DNA from: JANWXD01 sp037446115
Lineage (GTDB): Bacteria > Acidobacteriota > Terriglobia > Bryobacterales > Bryobacteraceae
Direction: 5' to 3'
Length of the DNA: 64,000 nucleotides
Assembly (NCBI GenBank): GCA_037446115.1
Contig: JBBIJF010000010.1
Span: forward strand, 75,555-139,554
Shown here: one piece after another, positions 53,826-62,137 of the stretch
Layout of the letters: every line of letters starts with the position of its first letter
Numbering within the stretch: position 1 is the stretch's first letter
Notes under the pieces: model-generated
What the model saw: only the letters and a program-made list of their open reading frames with translations
Databases searched by the model: none
Told to the model about the DNA's origin: nothing
Position numbers and translations under genes: made by a program

Positions 53826-54158
53826 ATGAAGTTGTACGTGGGGAACCTTCCCTATCAGGCCAGTGAGGCGGATCTTGAGAACTGGTTTTCTCAGGCGGGT
53901 GTTACGGTAGACAGCGTCGCGTTGATCCGCGACCGCTTTTCGGGCGAACCGCGCGGGTTCGGGTTCGTCGAAATCCACAACCGGGATGCGGCGGAGGCCG
54001 CCTTGCAGAACTGCAACGGCAAGACCTTCATGGGGCGCGCCGTGGTGGTGAACGAGGCGCGGCCGATGACGGCGCCGAGCCGCAGCGGGGGCGGCGAGCG
54101 CCGGGGCGGCGGTGGCGGCGGCGGACGCAAAGGCGGACGCCGGACGCCGCGCTGGTAG
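53826..54158 (+). CDS. Small RRM RNA-binding protein with Gly/Arg-rich tail
   Basis: A 110-residue protein. Residues 1-75 form one RNA-recognition motif, with RNP2 LYVGNL and RNP1 RGFGFVEI, then a tail of Gly/Arg-rich sequence (RRGGGGGGGRKGG). It resembles cyanobacterial Rbp proteins and glycine-rich cold-induced RNA-binding proteins, which are also found in Acidobacteriota. The region from 53581 to 53825 holds its promoter and long leader. Convergent with cdsA. Confidence 0.9.
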   Translation: MKLYVGNLPYQASEADLENWFSQAGVTVDSVALIRDRFSGEPRGFGFVEIHNRDAAEAALQNCNGKTFMGRAVVVNEARPMTAPSRSGGGERRGGGGGGGRKGGRRTPRW

Positions 54159-54184
54159 TATTGCTCCGGCGGCGGGATCGTCCG

Positions 54185-54945
54185 CTACAGGAGACGTAAC
54201 AGAGAGTAGACCACGGGCAGCGCAAACAGGGTGCTGTCCAGGCGGTCGAGCCATCCGCCGTGTCCGGGCAGCAGCCGGCCGCTGTCCTTGAGGTCGGCGC
54301 CGCGTTTGAGCGCCGATTCACACAGATCGCCCAGTTGCCCGGCCAGATTGCCTGCCGCCGAAAGCATCAGCCTGCCCGACCAGGCCACCTCCGGCAGCAG
54401 GCGGTCCAGAAAGACGATGCCGAACAGGATGGCCGCCGCCAGGGAGGCGACAGCACCCTCCCAGGACTTGGAAGGGCTGAGGTGGGGGGAAAGCTTGTGA
54501 CGTCCCAGGGCGCGCCCGGCGTAGTACGCCGCGGTGTCACCGGCCCAGTTGAGTCCGAGGGCGAACAGGAGCCAGTAGGGGCTTTCGGCGTAGAGTTCGA
54601 GGGCGAAGCGCAGCCCGCCGAAGACATAGGCAACGCCGAGCAGCGCGGCGGCCGCCTGGGGAAGCACTTTGGCGAGGTCGGTTCCCCGGGCGGCGAGCGC
54701 CAGCGCCGCAAGTGCGAACAGGGTCAGCAGAAGCAACTCCTCGCCGCGAACCACCAGAAGGGCGAGCCCTGCGGCGTAGGAGGCGGGCCCGGGCCGCGGC
54801 AGGCCGTGGGCCGCCACGATGCCGGCGTATTCGTGGAAACACAACAGCGCCACGGCGGCTACGAGCGCCAGCACCCCCCAGGGGGGGCCCCAGAGGAGGA
54901 TGGCGACGACGGCGGGCGCCAGCAGGAGCGCCGTGAGGACCCGGA

Positions 54946-54949
<4 letters not shown>
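54185..54949 (-). CDS. cdsA: Phosphatidate cytidylyltransferase
   Basis: Makes CDP-diacylglycerol for phospholipid synthesis. The 254-residue protein has about seven transmembrane helices and the CdsA region: GLNWAGDTAAYYAGRALG, HLSPSKSWEGAVAS, and the C-terminal signature GDLCESALKRGADLKDSG followed by GHGGWLDRLDS. ATG 54949 overlaps the uppS stop by ATGA, a common uppS-cdsA arrangement. Confidence 0.95.
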
Positions 54950-55779
<830 letters not shown>

Positions 55780-56223
55780 TTGGATCCTCAATATTATCGC
55801 CTGCGGCGGGCAAATTGTGGAGTGGGGCCGCAGGGCGCGCCGCGCGGAATTCTCCCGGCACCGGGTCCCGCCAGCGCAGCCGAAAACCTATTCATAGAAA
55901 AGGACTTATTTTTTTGGCTTCGTTTGTGCAAAATTGCATCGAGCCGGGCAACGCGGTTGAAGTTGGGTTCGTTTGGTCAACGCAGGGCTTGAGCGCCGCC
56001 GGATCTGAAAGCCTCGGGCGGCCCGCCCGCCGCTTGGGTTCGTTTGGTCCACGTGATTGTCCGCCGGCCCGCGCCCCGGGGTTTGGCTTCGTTTTGTCAG
56101 GGAGCGTTGTCAGGTTTGTAAAGTTGTATCCCCGCGGCGTCCCGGCGCCCGATTAGCGCAAGAAAGGTGCCTCGGCCTCGGGGCCGTATCTGCCCCCCCG
56201 CCCATAGAGTAGCATACGGAGAA
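55780..56223. other. Intergenic region, 444 bp, between uppS and the cas operon
   Basis: No plausible gene. It holds four copies of a TTGGSTTCGTTTGGTC-like motif (see repeat feature), an AT-rich tract near 55895-55935, and two copies of TTGTCAGG 13 bp apart at 56094-56101 and 56107-56114. The divergent promoters for uppS and the cas operon must lie here; TAGAGT and TAGCAT occur near 56205-56216 just before cas6. Confidence 0.6.
55914..56102 (+). repeat. Four-copy motif TTGG(C/G)TTCGTTTGGTC, spaced 49-71-49 bp
   Basis: Copies begin at 55914, 55963, 56034 and 56083. The outer copies carry TTGGCTTCG, the inner ones TTGGGTTCG; the inner two share 18 of the 20 bases from 55963 and 56034. Spacing is symmetrical (49, 71, 49 bp). 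Sequence between the copies is not conserved, so this is not a tandem duplication of a longer unit and not a standard CRISPR array. Confidence 0.75.
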
Positions 56224-57171
56224 ATGACGGCCGGAGGGCAGAGTTCGGAGCCGCGGCTTTCTGTGGGGCGGTACCGGCTGATTTTCCGGGCGGAAACGGT
56301 CGAGCGGCGGGAGGGGTACTGGGGTTCGGCCTGGCGGGGCGTGCTGGGTCACTCGCTGAAACGGCTGGTGTGCGTGACGCAGCTCAAGGAGTGCGAGCCC
56401 TGCCTGCTCTACCGTTCCTGCGTGTATCCCTACGTGTTTGTGACGCCGCCGCCTCCGGAGTCGAAGAAGCTGCCGGGTTATGTGGCGGCGCCGCACCCGT
56501 TTGTGTTGATCCCGCACACGCCGGAGGAGGACGGACGGTGCGTGCTGGGGCTGACGTTGTTCGGCTGGGGCAACCGCTATCTGGCCTATTTGATCCACGC
56601 GCTGCGCGAGGCAGCCGGGCGGGGACTGCGGCGGAGGACCGGTCCGATGGCGCTCGAAGGGGTCGAGCAGGAACGGGCTGCCGGGAGCGGGGAGTGGCAA
56701 CCGATTCTGGAAGGGGATCATCTGAAACCGCTGCGGGCGCGGGTGCCGCAGCCGCCCGATCCGCCCGGAAGGATCCGTATCGAGTTTCTGACGCCGTTGC
56801 GGCTGCGGCTGCGGGAAGACCTGGTGACGCCGGAGACGTTTCGCTTCCACTCGTTTTTTGTGAGTCTGCTCCGGCGCATTTCGCTGCTGACGTACTTTCA
56901 CACCGAGGAGCCGCTCGAGACCGACTTCCGGGGGCTGGCGGCGCGGGCGCGGCTGGTGGAGCTGGAGGGAGCAGCGCTTGAGTGGAAAGACTGGACGCGG
57001 TACTCCTCGCGCCAGCAGATCCGGATGCAGATGGGGGGCGTGGCGGGCGCCGTGGAGCTGAAGCTGGCCGGACGCGAAGAGTTCTGGCCGTATCTGTGGC
57101 TGGGGCAGTGGACGCACGCCGGCAAAGGGACGAGCATGGGCCTGGGGCGGTACCAGATCGTGGCGGGCTGA
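56224..57171 (+). CDS. cas6: CRISPR pre-crRNA processing endoribonuclease Cas6, RAMP superfamily
   Basis: Cuts pre-crRNA within the repeat. The 315-residue protein belongs to the Cas6 branch with a cysteine cluster: Cys50, Cys57, Cys60 and Cys66 in VCVTQLKECEPCLLY and RSCVYPYVF, probably zinc-binding. The C-terminus has the RAMP glycine-rich loop HAGKGTSMGLGRYQI. ATG 56224 is chosen, with GGAG (56218-56221) unusually close; GTG 56167 is a longer alternative with no similarity gained. First gene of the type III-A operon. Confidence 0.82.
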   Translation: MTAGGQSSEPRLSVGRYRLIFRAETVERREGYWGSAWRGVLGHSLKRLVCVTQLKECEPCLLYRSCVYPYVFVTPPPPESKKLPGYVAAPHPFVLIPHTPEEDGRCVLGLTLFGWGNRYLAYLIHALREAAGRGLRRRTGPMALEGVEQERAAGSGEWQPILEGDHLKPLRARVPQPPDPPGRIRIEFLTPLRLRLREDLVTPETFRFHSFFVSLLRRISLLTYFHTEEPLETDFRGLAARARLVELEGAALEWKDWTRYSSRQQIRMQMGGVAGAVELKLAGREEFWPYLWLGQWTHAGKGTSMGLGRYQIVAG

Positions 57172-57210
57172 CAAGCTTGGGGCGTGAAACGTTTGCGGAG
57201 TTTGCGCCCC

Positions 57211-57216
57211 TATAAT
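57211..57216 (+). promoter_or_regulatory. TATAAT box just before the CARF gene
   Basis: A perfect TATAAT ends 9 nt before ATG 57226. The AGGAG at 57221-57225 abuts the ATG and is too close to act as its ribosome-binding site. An internal promoter giving a very short or leaderless transcript is possible. No -35 consensus. Confidence 0.4.
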
Positions 57217-57225
57217 TCACAGGAG

Positions 57226-58350
57226 ATGCACGAGGACTATCCGCGGAAGGTGCTGCTGGCGGTGTGCGGTCTTTCGCCGCAGGTGCTCACCGAGACGGTG
57301 TATGCTCTGGCGGTGAAGCGCGAGCCGCGGTTCGTTCCGAGCGAAGTACACCTGGTGACGACGCTCGAGGGGGCGCGCCGGGCCAGGCTCACGCTGCTCG
57401 GGCGTTCTCCGGGCTGGTTTCGCCGACTGTGCCGGGAGTACCGGCTGGAGGGGATCCGCTTCGAGGAGGAGCAGATCCATGTGCTCGAAGATGAGGGCGG
57501 CGCGGCGCTGGCCGACATCCGCAGCCGCGAGGACAACGAGAGCGCCGCCGACCGGATCGCCGAACTGGTGCGGGAGTTCACTGCCGATGAGCGGGCGGCG
57601 CTGCACGTCTCGATTGCGGGCGGGCGCAAGACGACGGGTTTTTATGCGGGCTACGCCTTGAGTCTGTTCGGCCGGCCGCAGGACCGGATGTCGCACGTAC
57701 TGGTGTCGGCGCCGTTTGAATCGCATCCGGAGTTTTACTATCCGACGCGGGAGAGCCGGATCATTTACACGCCGCCGCCGGACAGCCGCCCGCTCGACAC
57801 GAGCGCGGCGGAGGTGACGCTGGCGGAGATTCCCTTTGTGCGGCTGCGGCGGCTGCTGCCGGCGCGGCTTCTGGAGCGGGGCGTCAAGTACGCGGAACTG
57901 GTGCGGGCCACCGAGGAGAGGCTGGGCGGTCCGGAGCTGGTGCTCGATCTGGGGCGGCGGCGGGTGCGGGCCGGAGGCCGGCAGGTGCGGCTGGCGGCGG
58001 CGGATCTGGCCTTCTACAGCTGGATGGCGCGGCGGCGGCTGGCGGGTTGCGAGCCGGTGGCCTGTCCGAGCGACGGTGCGCCGGAGGCGGATTACGCGAA
58101 GGAATTTCTGGCGGAATACCGGCGCGCGGAGCCTGGGGCGGGGGCCGAGGAACGGACGCGGAAGGCGCTGCGCGGAGGGATGGAGAAGAACTATTTTCTG
58201 GAGAGGAAGTCTCGGGTGAACCGGGCGCTCGAGGAAGCGCTGGGGCCGGCGGCGTGGACGTACAAGGTGCAAGGGTTCGGCCGGCGCCCCCAGATGCGGT
58301 TCGGGCTGGCGCTCGAGCCGGAGCAGATTCGCTACGAGGGGGAGGAGTGA
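57226..58350 (+). CDS. CARF-domain protein of the NE0113 (Csm6-like/ring nuclease) family with winged-helix-like C-terminus
   Basis: A 374-residue protein. Residues about 6-190 form a Rossmann-like CARF domain (VLLAVCGLSPQVLTETVYAL, VHLVTTLEGARRAR, SIAGGRKTTGFYAGYALSLF with Gly132-Gly133-Arg134-Lys135). This layout matches the TIGR02584/NE0113 family often named Csm6, which senses or degrades cyclic oligoadenylate. Residues about 237-270 (LVLDLGRRRVRAGGRQVRL then AAADLAFYSWMARRR) resemble an OmpR-type winged helix. No HEPN motif R-x(4-6)-H occurs in the C-terminal half, so RNase activity of Csm6 type is not expected. Coupled to cas10 downstream. Confidence 0.8.
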   Translation: MHEDYPRKVLLAVCGLSPQVLTETVYALAVKREPRFVPSEVHLVTTLEGARRARLTLLGRSPGWFRRLCREYRLEGIRFEEEQIHVLEDEGGAALADIRSREDNESAADRIAELVREFTADERAALHVSIAGGRKTTGFYAGYALSLFGRPQDRMSHVLVSAPFESHPEFYYPTRESRIIYTPPPDSRPLDTSAAEVTLAEIPFVRLRRLLPARLLERGVKYAELVRATEERLGGPELVLDLGRRRVRAGGRQVRLAAADLAFYSWMARRRLAGCEPVACPSDGAPEADYAKEFLAEYRRAEPGAGAEERTRKALRGGMEKNYFLERKSRVNRALEEALGPAAWTYKVQGFGRRPQMRFGLALEPEQIRYEGEE

Positions 58351-58363
58351 AGGGAGAAGATCC

Positions 58364-60628
58364 GTGACAGAACATCTGCTGCCAACTTGCGAGGAGACGG
58401 TGCTCGGCGTCTTTCTGCACGACATCGGGAAGTTCCTGCAACGGGCGGAACTGGAACTTCCCGAGCACGTGCGGAATCTGGACTCGACGATCCTGCCCAA
58501 GGATGTGCGCAGCCAACGTTACACCCATCAGCACGTGCTGTGGACCGATCTGTTTTTCCAGCCGCTTTCCGGTGAAGGTCCGGGGGGCATCCGCTGGAAG
58601 AAGGTGCGCGATGTGGCGGTGTTTCATCACGCCCCGGACAAGGGGCGGGCGGAGATCGGCGCCGCGGCCTGGATCGCCGCGGAAGCCGACCGGCTGTCGG
58701 CGGGCATGGACCGCAAGGAGCGGGACGAACAAGAGGAACTCGCCCGGCCGGCCGAGTATTTGAAGACGGCGCTGATCAGCCCGTTCCGGAACGTGGATCT
58801 GGGGCTGGGAGAGGCTCCGGCGTCGCTGGTGCCGCTGGCCGAGCTGACACCGGAGGAAGAAAGTTTCCCGCAGCCGTCTGTGGACAGGAGCGATTATCCG
58901 GCGCGGTACCGGCAACTGGCGGAACGGTTTCAAGAGGAATTTGGGGCAGCCTTGCGGCTCGGGGCGGGCTTTGACGTGTTTTCCGAGGCGGTGCTGTCGC
59001 TGTCGGAACGGTTTCTGCACGCCGTGCCGTCTTCGGTTCGCGACGAGCCGGACATTTCGCTGCACGATCACTCCCGGGCGGCCGCGGCGGTGGCGGCGGC
59101 GCTCTACCGCTTTCACGAGCGCGAGGGTACGCTGGAGGACCCCGAAGCGATTCGGGACCGCGGGCGGGCGAAGTTCCGGTTTCTGATCGGGGATCTGGCC
59201 GGCATCCAGTCGAGCCTGTTCCGGCTGGCGAGCCAGCAGGTGGCGGGCGTGAGCCGGATTCTGCGGGCGCGGAGTTTTCTGCTCGGCATGATGGCGGAGG
59301 GTGCGGCGCTGCTGTGCCGGCGCGCGCTGGATCTGCCGCCGTTTTCCTTGCTGCAAACCGCGGGCGGGCAGTTCCTGATGCTGGTGGCGGACGTAGCGGG
59401 CCTCGAAGAACGGATCGCCGCGGTGCGTGGCCGGATCGAAGACTTTCTGTTCGGGCGCTATCGGGGAGAGCTCGCTTTGAATGTGTCGCTCACCGAGCCG
59501 TTCTCAGGCGCCGCCCTGATGCGGGCGGAGTTCGCCGGCATGCAGGACCGTATCACGGCGGCGCGGGAGGAGGCCAAGCTGCGGGCGTTTTCCACCTGCC
59601 TGCGGGCGGTGCACAGCGACGCCCGCTTCCCGCAAGGGGCCTGCACGGCGTGCGGCGTGCGTCCGGCCACGCGAGAGGAGGCGCTGGACGGTGGCGGTTC
59701 GGTGTGGCGCTGTGAGGCCTGCGACGACGAGCGCCAGATCGGCAGTGTGCTGCCGCGGGCGCAGGCTCTGAGCTGGAGCGAACAGGAACCCCGGCGCCCG
59801 CTGAAGGCGGTGCAGCTGTTCCACCGGCTCTGGCTTGCGCTGTACGAGGAGGTTCCGAAGCAGGCGGGCGGTTTGCTTTCGCTGTCGCGCCTGGAAGCCG
59901 GCGCGGGCGCCTGCGCCCTGCGGCGCCTGGCCAATTATGTGCCGCGGTTGACGTCTGAGGAAGGGAGCAAACCTGCCTATGAGCTGCTCAGCGAGGAGGG
60001 GGGCCAGAGCGGGCCGGGGGAGGTGAAGACCTTCGAACATCTGGCGCTGGATGCGCTGGAGACGGTGAACGGAGAGCTGCGGGGCGAGGCGATGCTGGCG
60101 GTGCTCAAGGCCGACGTCGACCGGCTGGGGATGATTTTCGCCGCGGGCAGTCAGACCCCGAGCCTGGGACGGCTGGCGGCGCTGTCGCGGATGATGGATT
60201 TCTTTTTCGCCGCCCGCCTGATGAAAGTACTCCGGACCGAGTTCCCCTCCACCTACACGGTGTATGCCGGCGGAGACGACCTGCTGCTGATCGGACCGTG
60301 GCGGCAGATGACGGAGCTGGCGGCGACGCTGGAAGCGGACTTCCGCCGGTGGACGGGAGAAAATCCCAACATTACGCTTTCTGCGGGGCTGGAGCCGGTC
60401 AAAGCGGACCAGCCTCTGAACCGCGCGGCGGCGGCGACCGAGGAGCGGCTGGAGCGGGCCAAGCACGCGGGCCGGTCGCGGATCTGCGCCTTCGGCCCCG
60501 AGCCCGTGGAGTGGGCCGAATACCGCAGGCAGCTCAAAAAGTCCGTGCTTCTCAACGAGTGGCTGCGGAAGGGGTGGCTGAGCCTGGCGTTCCTTTATCG
60601 GGTGCTGGCGTTTCAGGACGAGCGGTAG
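58364..60628 (+). CDS. cas10: Type III-A CRISPR effector subunit Cas10 (Csm1)
   Basis: Large subunit of the Csm complex. The 754-residue protein has an N-terminal HD nuclease motif (His19-Asp20 in FLHDIGKF) for single-stranded DNA cleavage, a zinc ribbon (Cys427, Cys430, Cys450, Cys453), and the second palm domain with GGDD at residues 636-639 (YAGGDDLLLIG), the cyclic oligoadenylate synthase site. Both active sites are intact. GTG 58364 has GGGAGAAG upstream. Follows the CARF gene by 13 bp. Confidence 0.95.
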   Translation: MTEHLLPTCEETVLGVFLHDIGKFLQRAELELPEHVRNLDSTILPKDVRSQRYTHQHVLWTDLFFQPLSGEGPGGIRWKKVRDVAVFHHAPDKGRAEIGAAAWIAAEADRLSAGMDRKERDEQEELARPAEYLKTALISPFRNVDLGLGEAPASLVPLAELTPEEESFPQPSVDRSDYPARYRQLAERFQEEFGAALRLGAGFDVFSEAVLSLSERFLHAVPSSVRDEPDISLHDHSRAAAAVAAALYRFHEREGTLEDPEAIRDRGRAKFRFLIGDLAGIQSSLFRLASQQVAGVSRILRARSFLLGMMAEGAALLCRRALDLPPFSLLQTAGGQFLMLVADVAGLEERIAAVRGRIEDFLFGRYRGELALNVSLTEPFSGAALMRAEFAGMQDRITAAREEAKLRAFSTCLRAVHSDARFPQGACTACGVRPATREEALDGGGSVWRCEACDDERQIGSVLPRAQALSWSEQEPRRPLKAVQLFHRLWLALYEEVPKQAGGLLSLSRLEAGAGACALRRLANYVPRLTSEEGSKPAYELLSEEGGQSGPGEVKTFEHLALDALETVNGELRGEAMLAVLKADVDRLGMIFAAGSQTPSLGRLAALSRMMDFFFAARLMKVLRTEFPSTYTVYAGGDDLLLIGPWRQMTELAATLEADFRRWTGENPNITLSAGLEPVKADQPLNRAAAATEERLERAKHAGRSRICAFGPEPVEWAEYRRQLKKSVLLNEWLRKGWLSLAFLYRVLAFQDER

Positions 60629-60637
60629 GAAGCGGAG

Positions 60638-60904
60638 ATGGGCGCCGGTGACGGCAAAGGCGCGAACCTGAAGGCGGCGTCATGGCGGGCCCGGTGGGCC
60701 TGGCAGCTGGCGCGGAACGTACGGGACAACAAAGAGCGGATCCCGGAGGAAAGCGACCGGCGCCGGGTGCAGGATGAACTCAACGAGTTGCTGGGTTTGA
60801 AGGGGGATCTGCGCCCCGGGGACAAGGTGCCCGGGGGAGCGCGGATCGCCCTGAGCATTGCGATTTACCGGAACCGGATTCCGGAAAAAAAGGAAAGGAG
60901 GTAG
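60638..60904 (+). CDS. Small basic protein inside the csm operon, unknown
   Basis: An 88-residue protein between cas10 and csm2, where standard type III-A operons have nothing. It is rich in Arg/Lys, with a helical first half (ASWRARWAWQLARNVRDNKE, then RRRVQDELNELLGL) and a short beta-like end (GGARIALSIAIYRNRIP). AGGA lies 7 nt before ATG 60638 and the gene ends 6 bp before csm2; the csm2 ribosome-binding site overlaps its last codons. Spacing and orientation support a real gene. No family is recognised. Confidence 0.6.
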   Translation: MGAGDGKGANLKAASWRARWAWQLARNVRDNKERIPEESDRRRVQDELNELLGLKGDLRPGDKVPGGARIALSIAIYRNRIPEKKERR

Positions 60905-60910
60905 ACGGCG

Positions 60911-61384
60911 ATGCCGAATGGGAGAGGACATGCGGGCGCCGGAAGGCGCGAGGGCCAGGGCAGCGGCAAAGTTTTGCCGAGTCCCAACCCGGTCCGATAC
61001 TTTGAGGATCCGGACAAGCAGGTCGTTCGCGCGGCGCTCCTGGACAAAGAGGCGGAGGAATTGGCTCAGGAACTCCGGACATTGCCTCCGAGCCAACTGC
61101 GGCGTTTCTACGATCACGTGCAGACGATTGACCGGAAGCTGCGGCTGGAGGCGGGCGGCGGGGAGAAGGAGCGGGAGGCCGTCTTTGCGCGGCTGCGGCC
61201 GGAGCTGCTGACGCTCAAGGCGAAGGCGGCGTACGCACACGGACGGAAAACCGTTCCGAAAGCCTTGCTGCAATTCATCGTGGATCACACTCACGGGGTC
61301 AAAGACAGCCGGGATTTTGAGGCGTTCCGCCGGCAGTTCGAGGCGGTGGTGGCGTTCCATGGATTCTTCGCGGAAAAGGAGTGA
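60911..61384 (+). CDS. csm2: Type III-A small subunit Csm2
   Basis: Small helical subunit that lines the target RNA in the Csm complex. The 157-residue protein has a Gly/Arg-rich, probably disordered first 30 residues, then the Csm2 helices: LPPSQLRRFYDHVQTIDRKL and LRPELLTLKAKAAYAHGRK, with FRRQFEAVVAFHGFF near the end. AGGAGGT lies 8 nt before ATG 60911. Position between cas10 and csm3 agrees. Confidence 0.88.
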   Translation: MPNGRGHAGAGRREGQGSGKVLPSPNPVRYFEDPDKQVVRAALLDKEAEELAQELRTLPPSQLRRFYDHVQTIDRKLRLEAGGGEKEREAVFARLRPELLTLKAKAAYAHGRKTVPKALLQFIVDHTHGVKDSRDFEAFRRQFEAVVAFHGFFAEKE

Positions 61385-61390
61385 GGGCAG

Positions 61391-62134
61391 ATGAGCGCGC
61401 ACATCGAGTATGTGGGAAGGCACACGATCACGGGCACCATCGAGGTGGTGACCGGCCTGCGGATCGGAGCGGGCAAGGAGACGATCGAGATCGGCGGACT
61501 GGACAATCCCGTGGTCAAACATCCGCACACGCAGCAGCCCTACATTCCGGGCTCGAGCCTCAAGGGCAAACTGCGTTCGCTGATGGAGTGGGCGATGAAC
61601 CGGATCGAAGAGAACGGCGCCGTGTGGGGGACGGGAACGGTGCGACGCGGCGATGAGATCCTGCGGATTTTCGGGGTGACGAGCGATGCATGGACAGACG
61701 GGCCGAGCCGGCTGATCGTGCGGGATGCGTTTCTGAACGAGGATTGGGCCAGGGAGAAGATCCTCGACGGCCTGCCGCTGACCGAGGAGAAGACGGAAGT
61801 GGTGATTGACCGGATCCAGGGCAAGGCGGCCTCGGGCATCGGGCCGCGGCGCATGGAGCGGGTTCCGGCCGGGGCGCGGTTCGATCTGGAGATGGTCTTC
61901 AAGGTCTACAGCGTCAACGGAGACGGGGGCGCGGGCGACCGCCGGTGCCTGGAGCTCGTGGTGCAGGCGATGAAGCTGCTCGAGCAGGACGCGCTCGGCG
62001 GCTCGGGTTCGCGCGGTTACGGGAAGGTGCGTTTTCGCGATCTCAAACTGGACGGCAAGCCCATTCAGGAGCGGTTCGAGGCCATCCGGGAGTGGAAGGA
62101 TGAGCCCGGGCTGGGGCTTCCGCTGGAGGGTTGA
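61391..62134 (+). CDS. csm3: Type III-A backbone subunit and target RNase Csm3
   Basis: Repeating backbone RAMP of the Csm complex; it cuts target RNA at 6-nt intervals. The 247-residue protein has GTIEVVTGLRIGAGKE, the catalytic aspartate Asp38 in IGGLDNPVV (equivalent to Asp32 of the Staphylococcus protein), YIPGSSLKGKLRSLME and the C-terminal glycine-rich GGSGSRGYGKVRF. Target RNA cleavage should be active. It starts 6 bp after csm2. Confidence 0.95.
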   Translation: MSAHIEYVGRHTITGTIEVVTGLRIGAGKETIEIGGLDNPVVKHPHTQQPYIPGSSLKGKLRSLMEWAMNRIEENGAVWGTGTVRRGDEILRIFGVTSDAWTDGPSRLIVRDAFLNEDWAREKILDGLPLTEEKTEVVIDRIQGKAASGIGPRRMERVPAGARFDLEMVFKVYSVNGDGGAGDRRCLELVVQAMKLLEQDALGGSGSRGYGKVRFRDLKLDGKPIQERFEAIREWKDEPGLGLPLEG

Positions 62135-62137
62135 GGC

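Noticed and set aside
55914..56102. Four-copy motif read as a degenerate CRISPR array
   Set aside because: Copies are only 16-20 bp long, spacing is 49, 71 and 49 bp, and the sequence around them is not repeat-like. Type III arrays have repeats of about 30-37 bp at constant spacing.
57900..58350. HEPN RNase domain in the CARF protein
   Set aside because: No R-x(4-6)-H motif and no histidine in the C-terminal half of the protein.
56110..58500. Long open frames on the minus strand opposite cas6 and the CARF gene
   Set aside because: They are antisense shadows of GC-rich genes. Their products are Pro/Arg/His-rich without domain motifs, and the plus-strand genes are clearly real.
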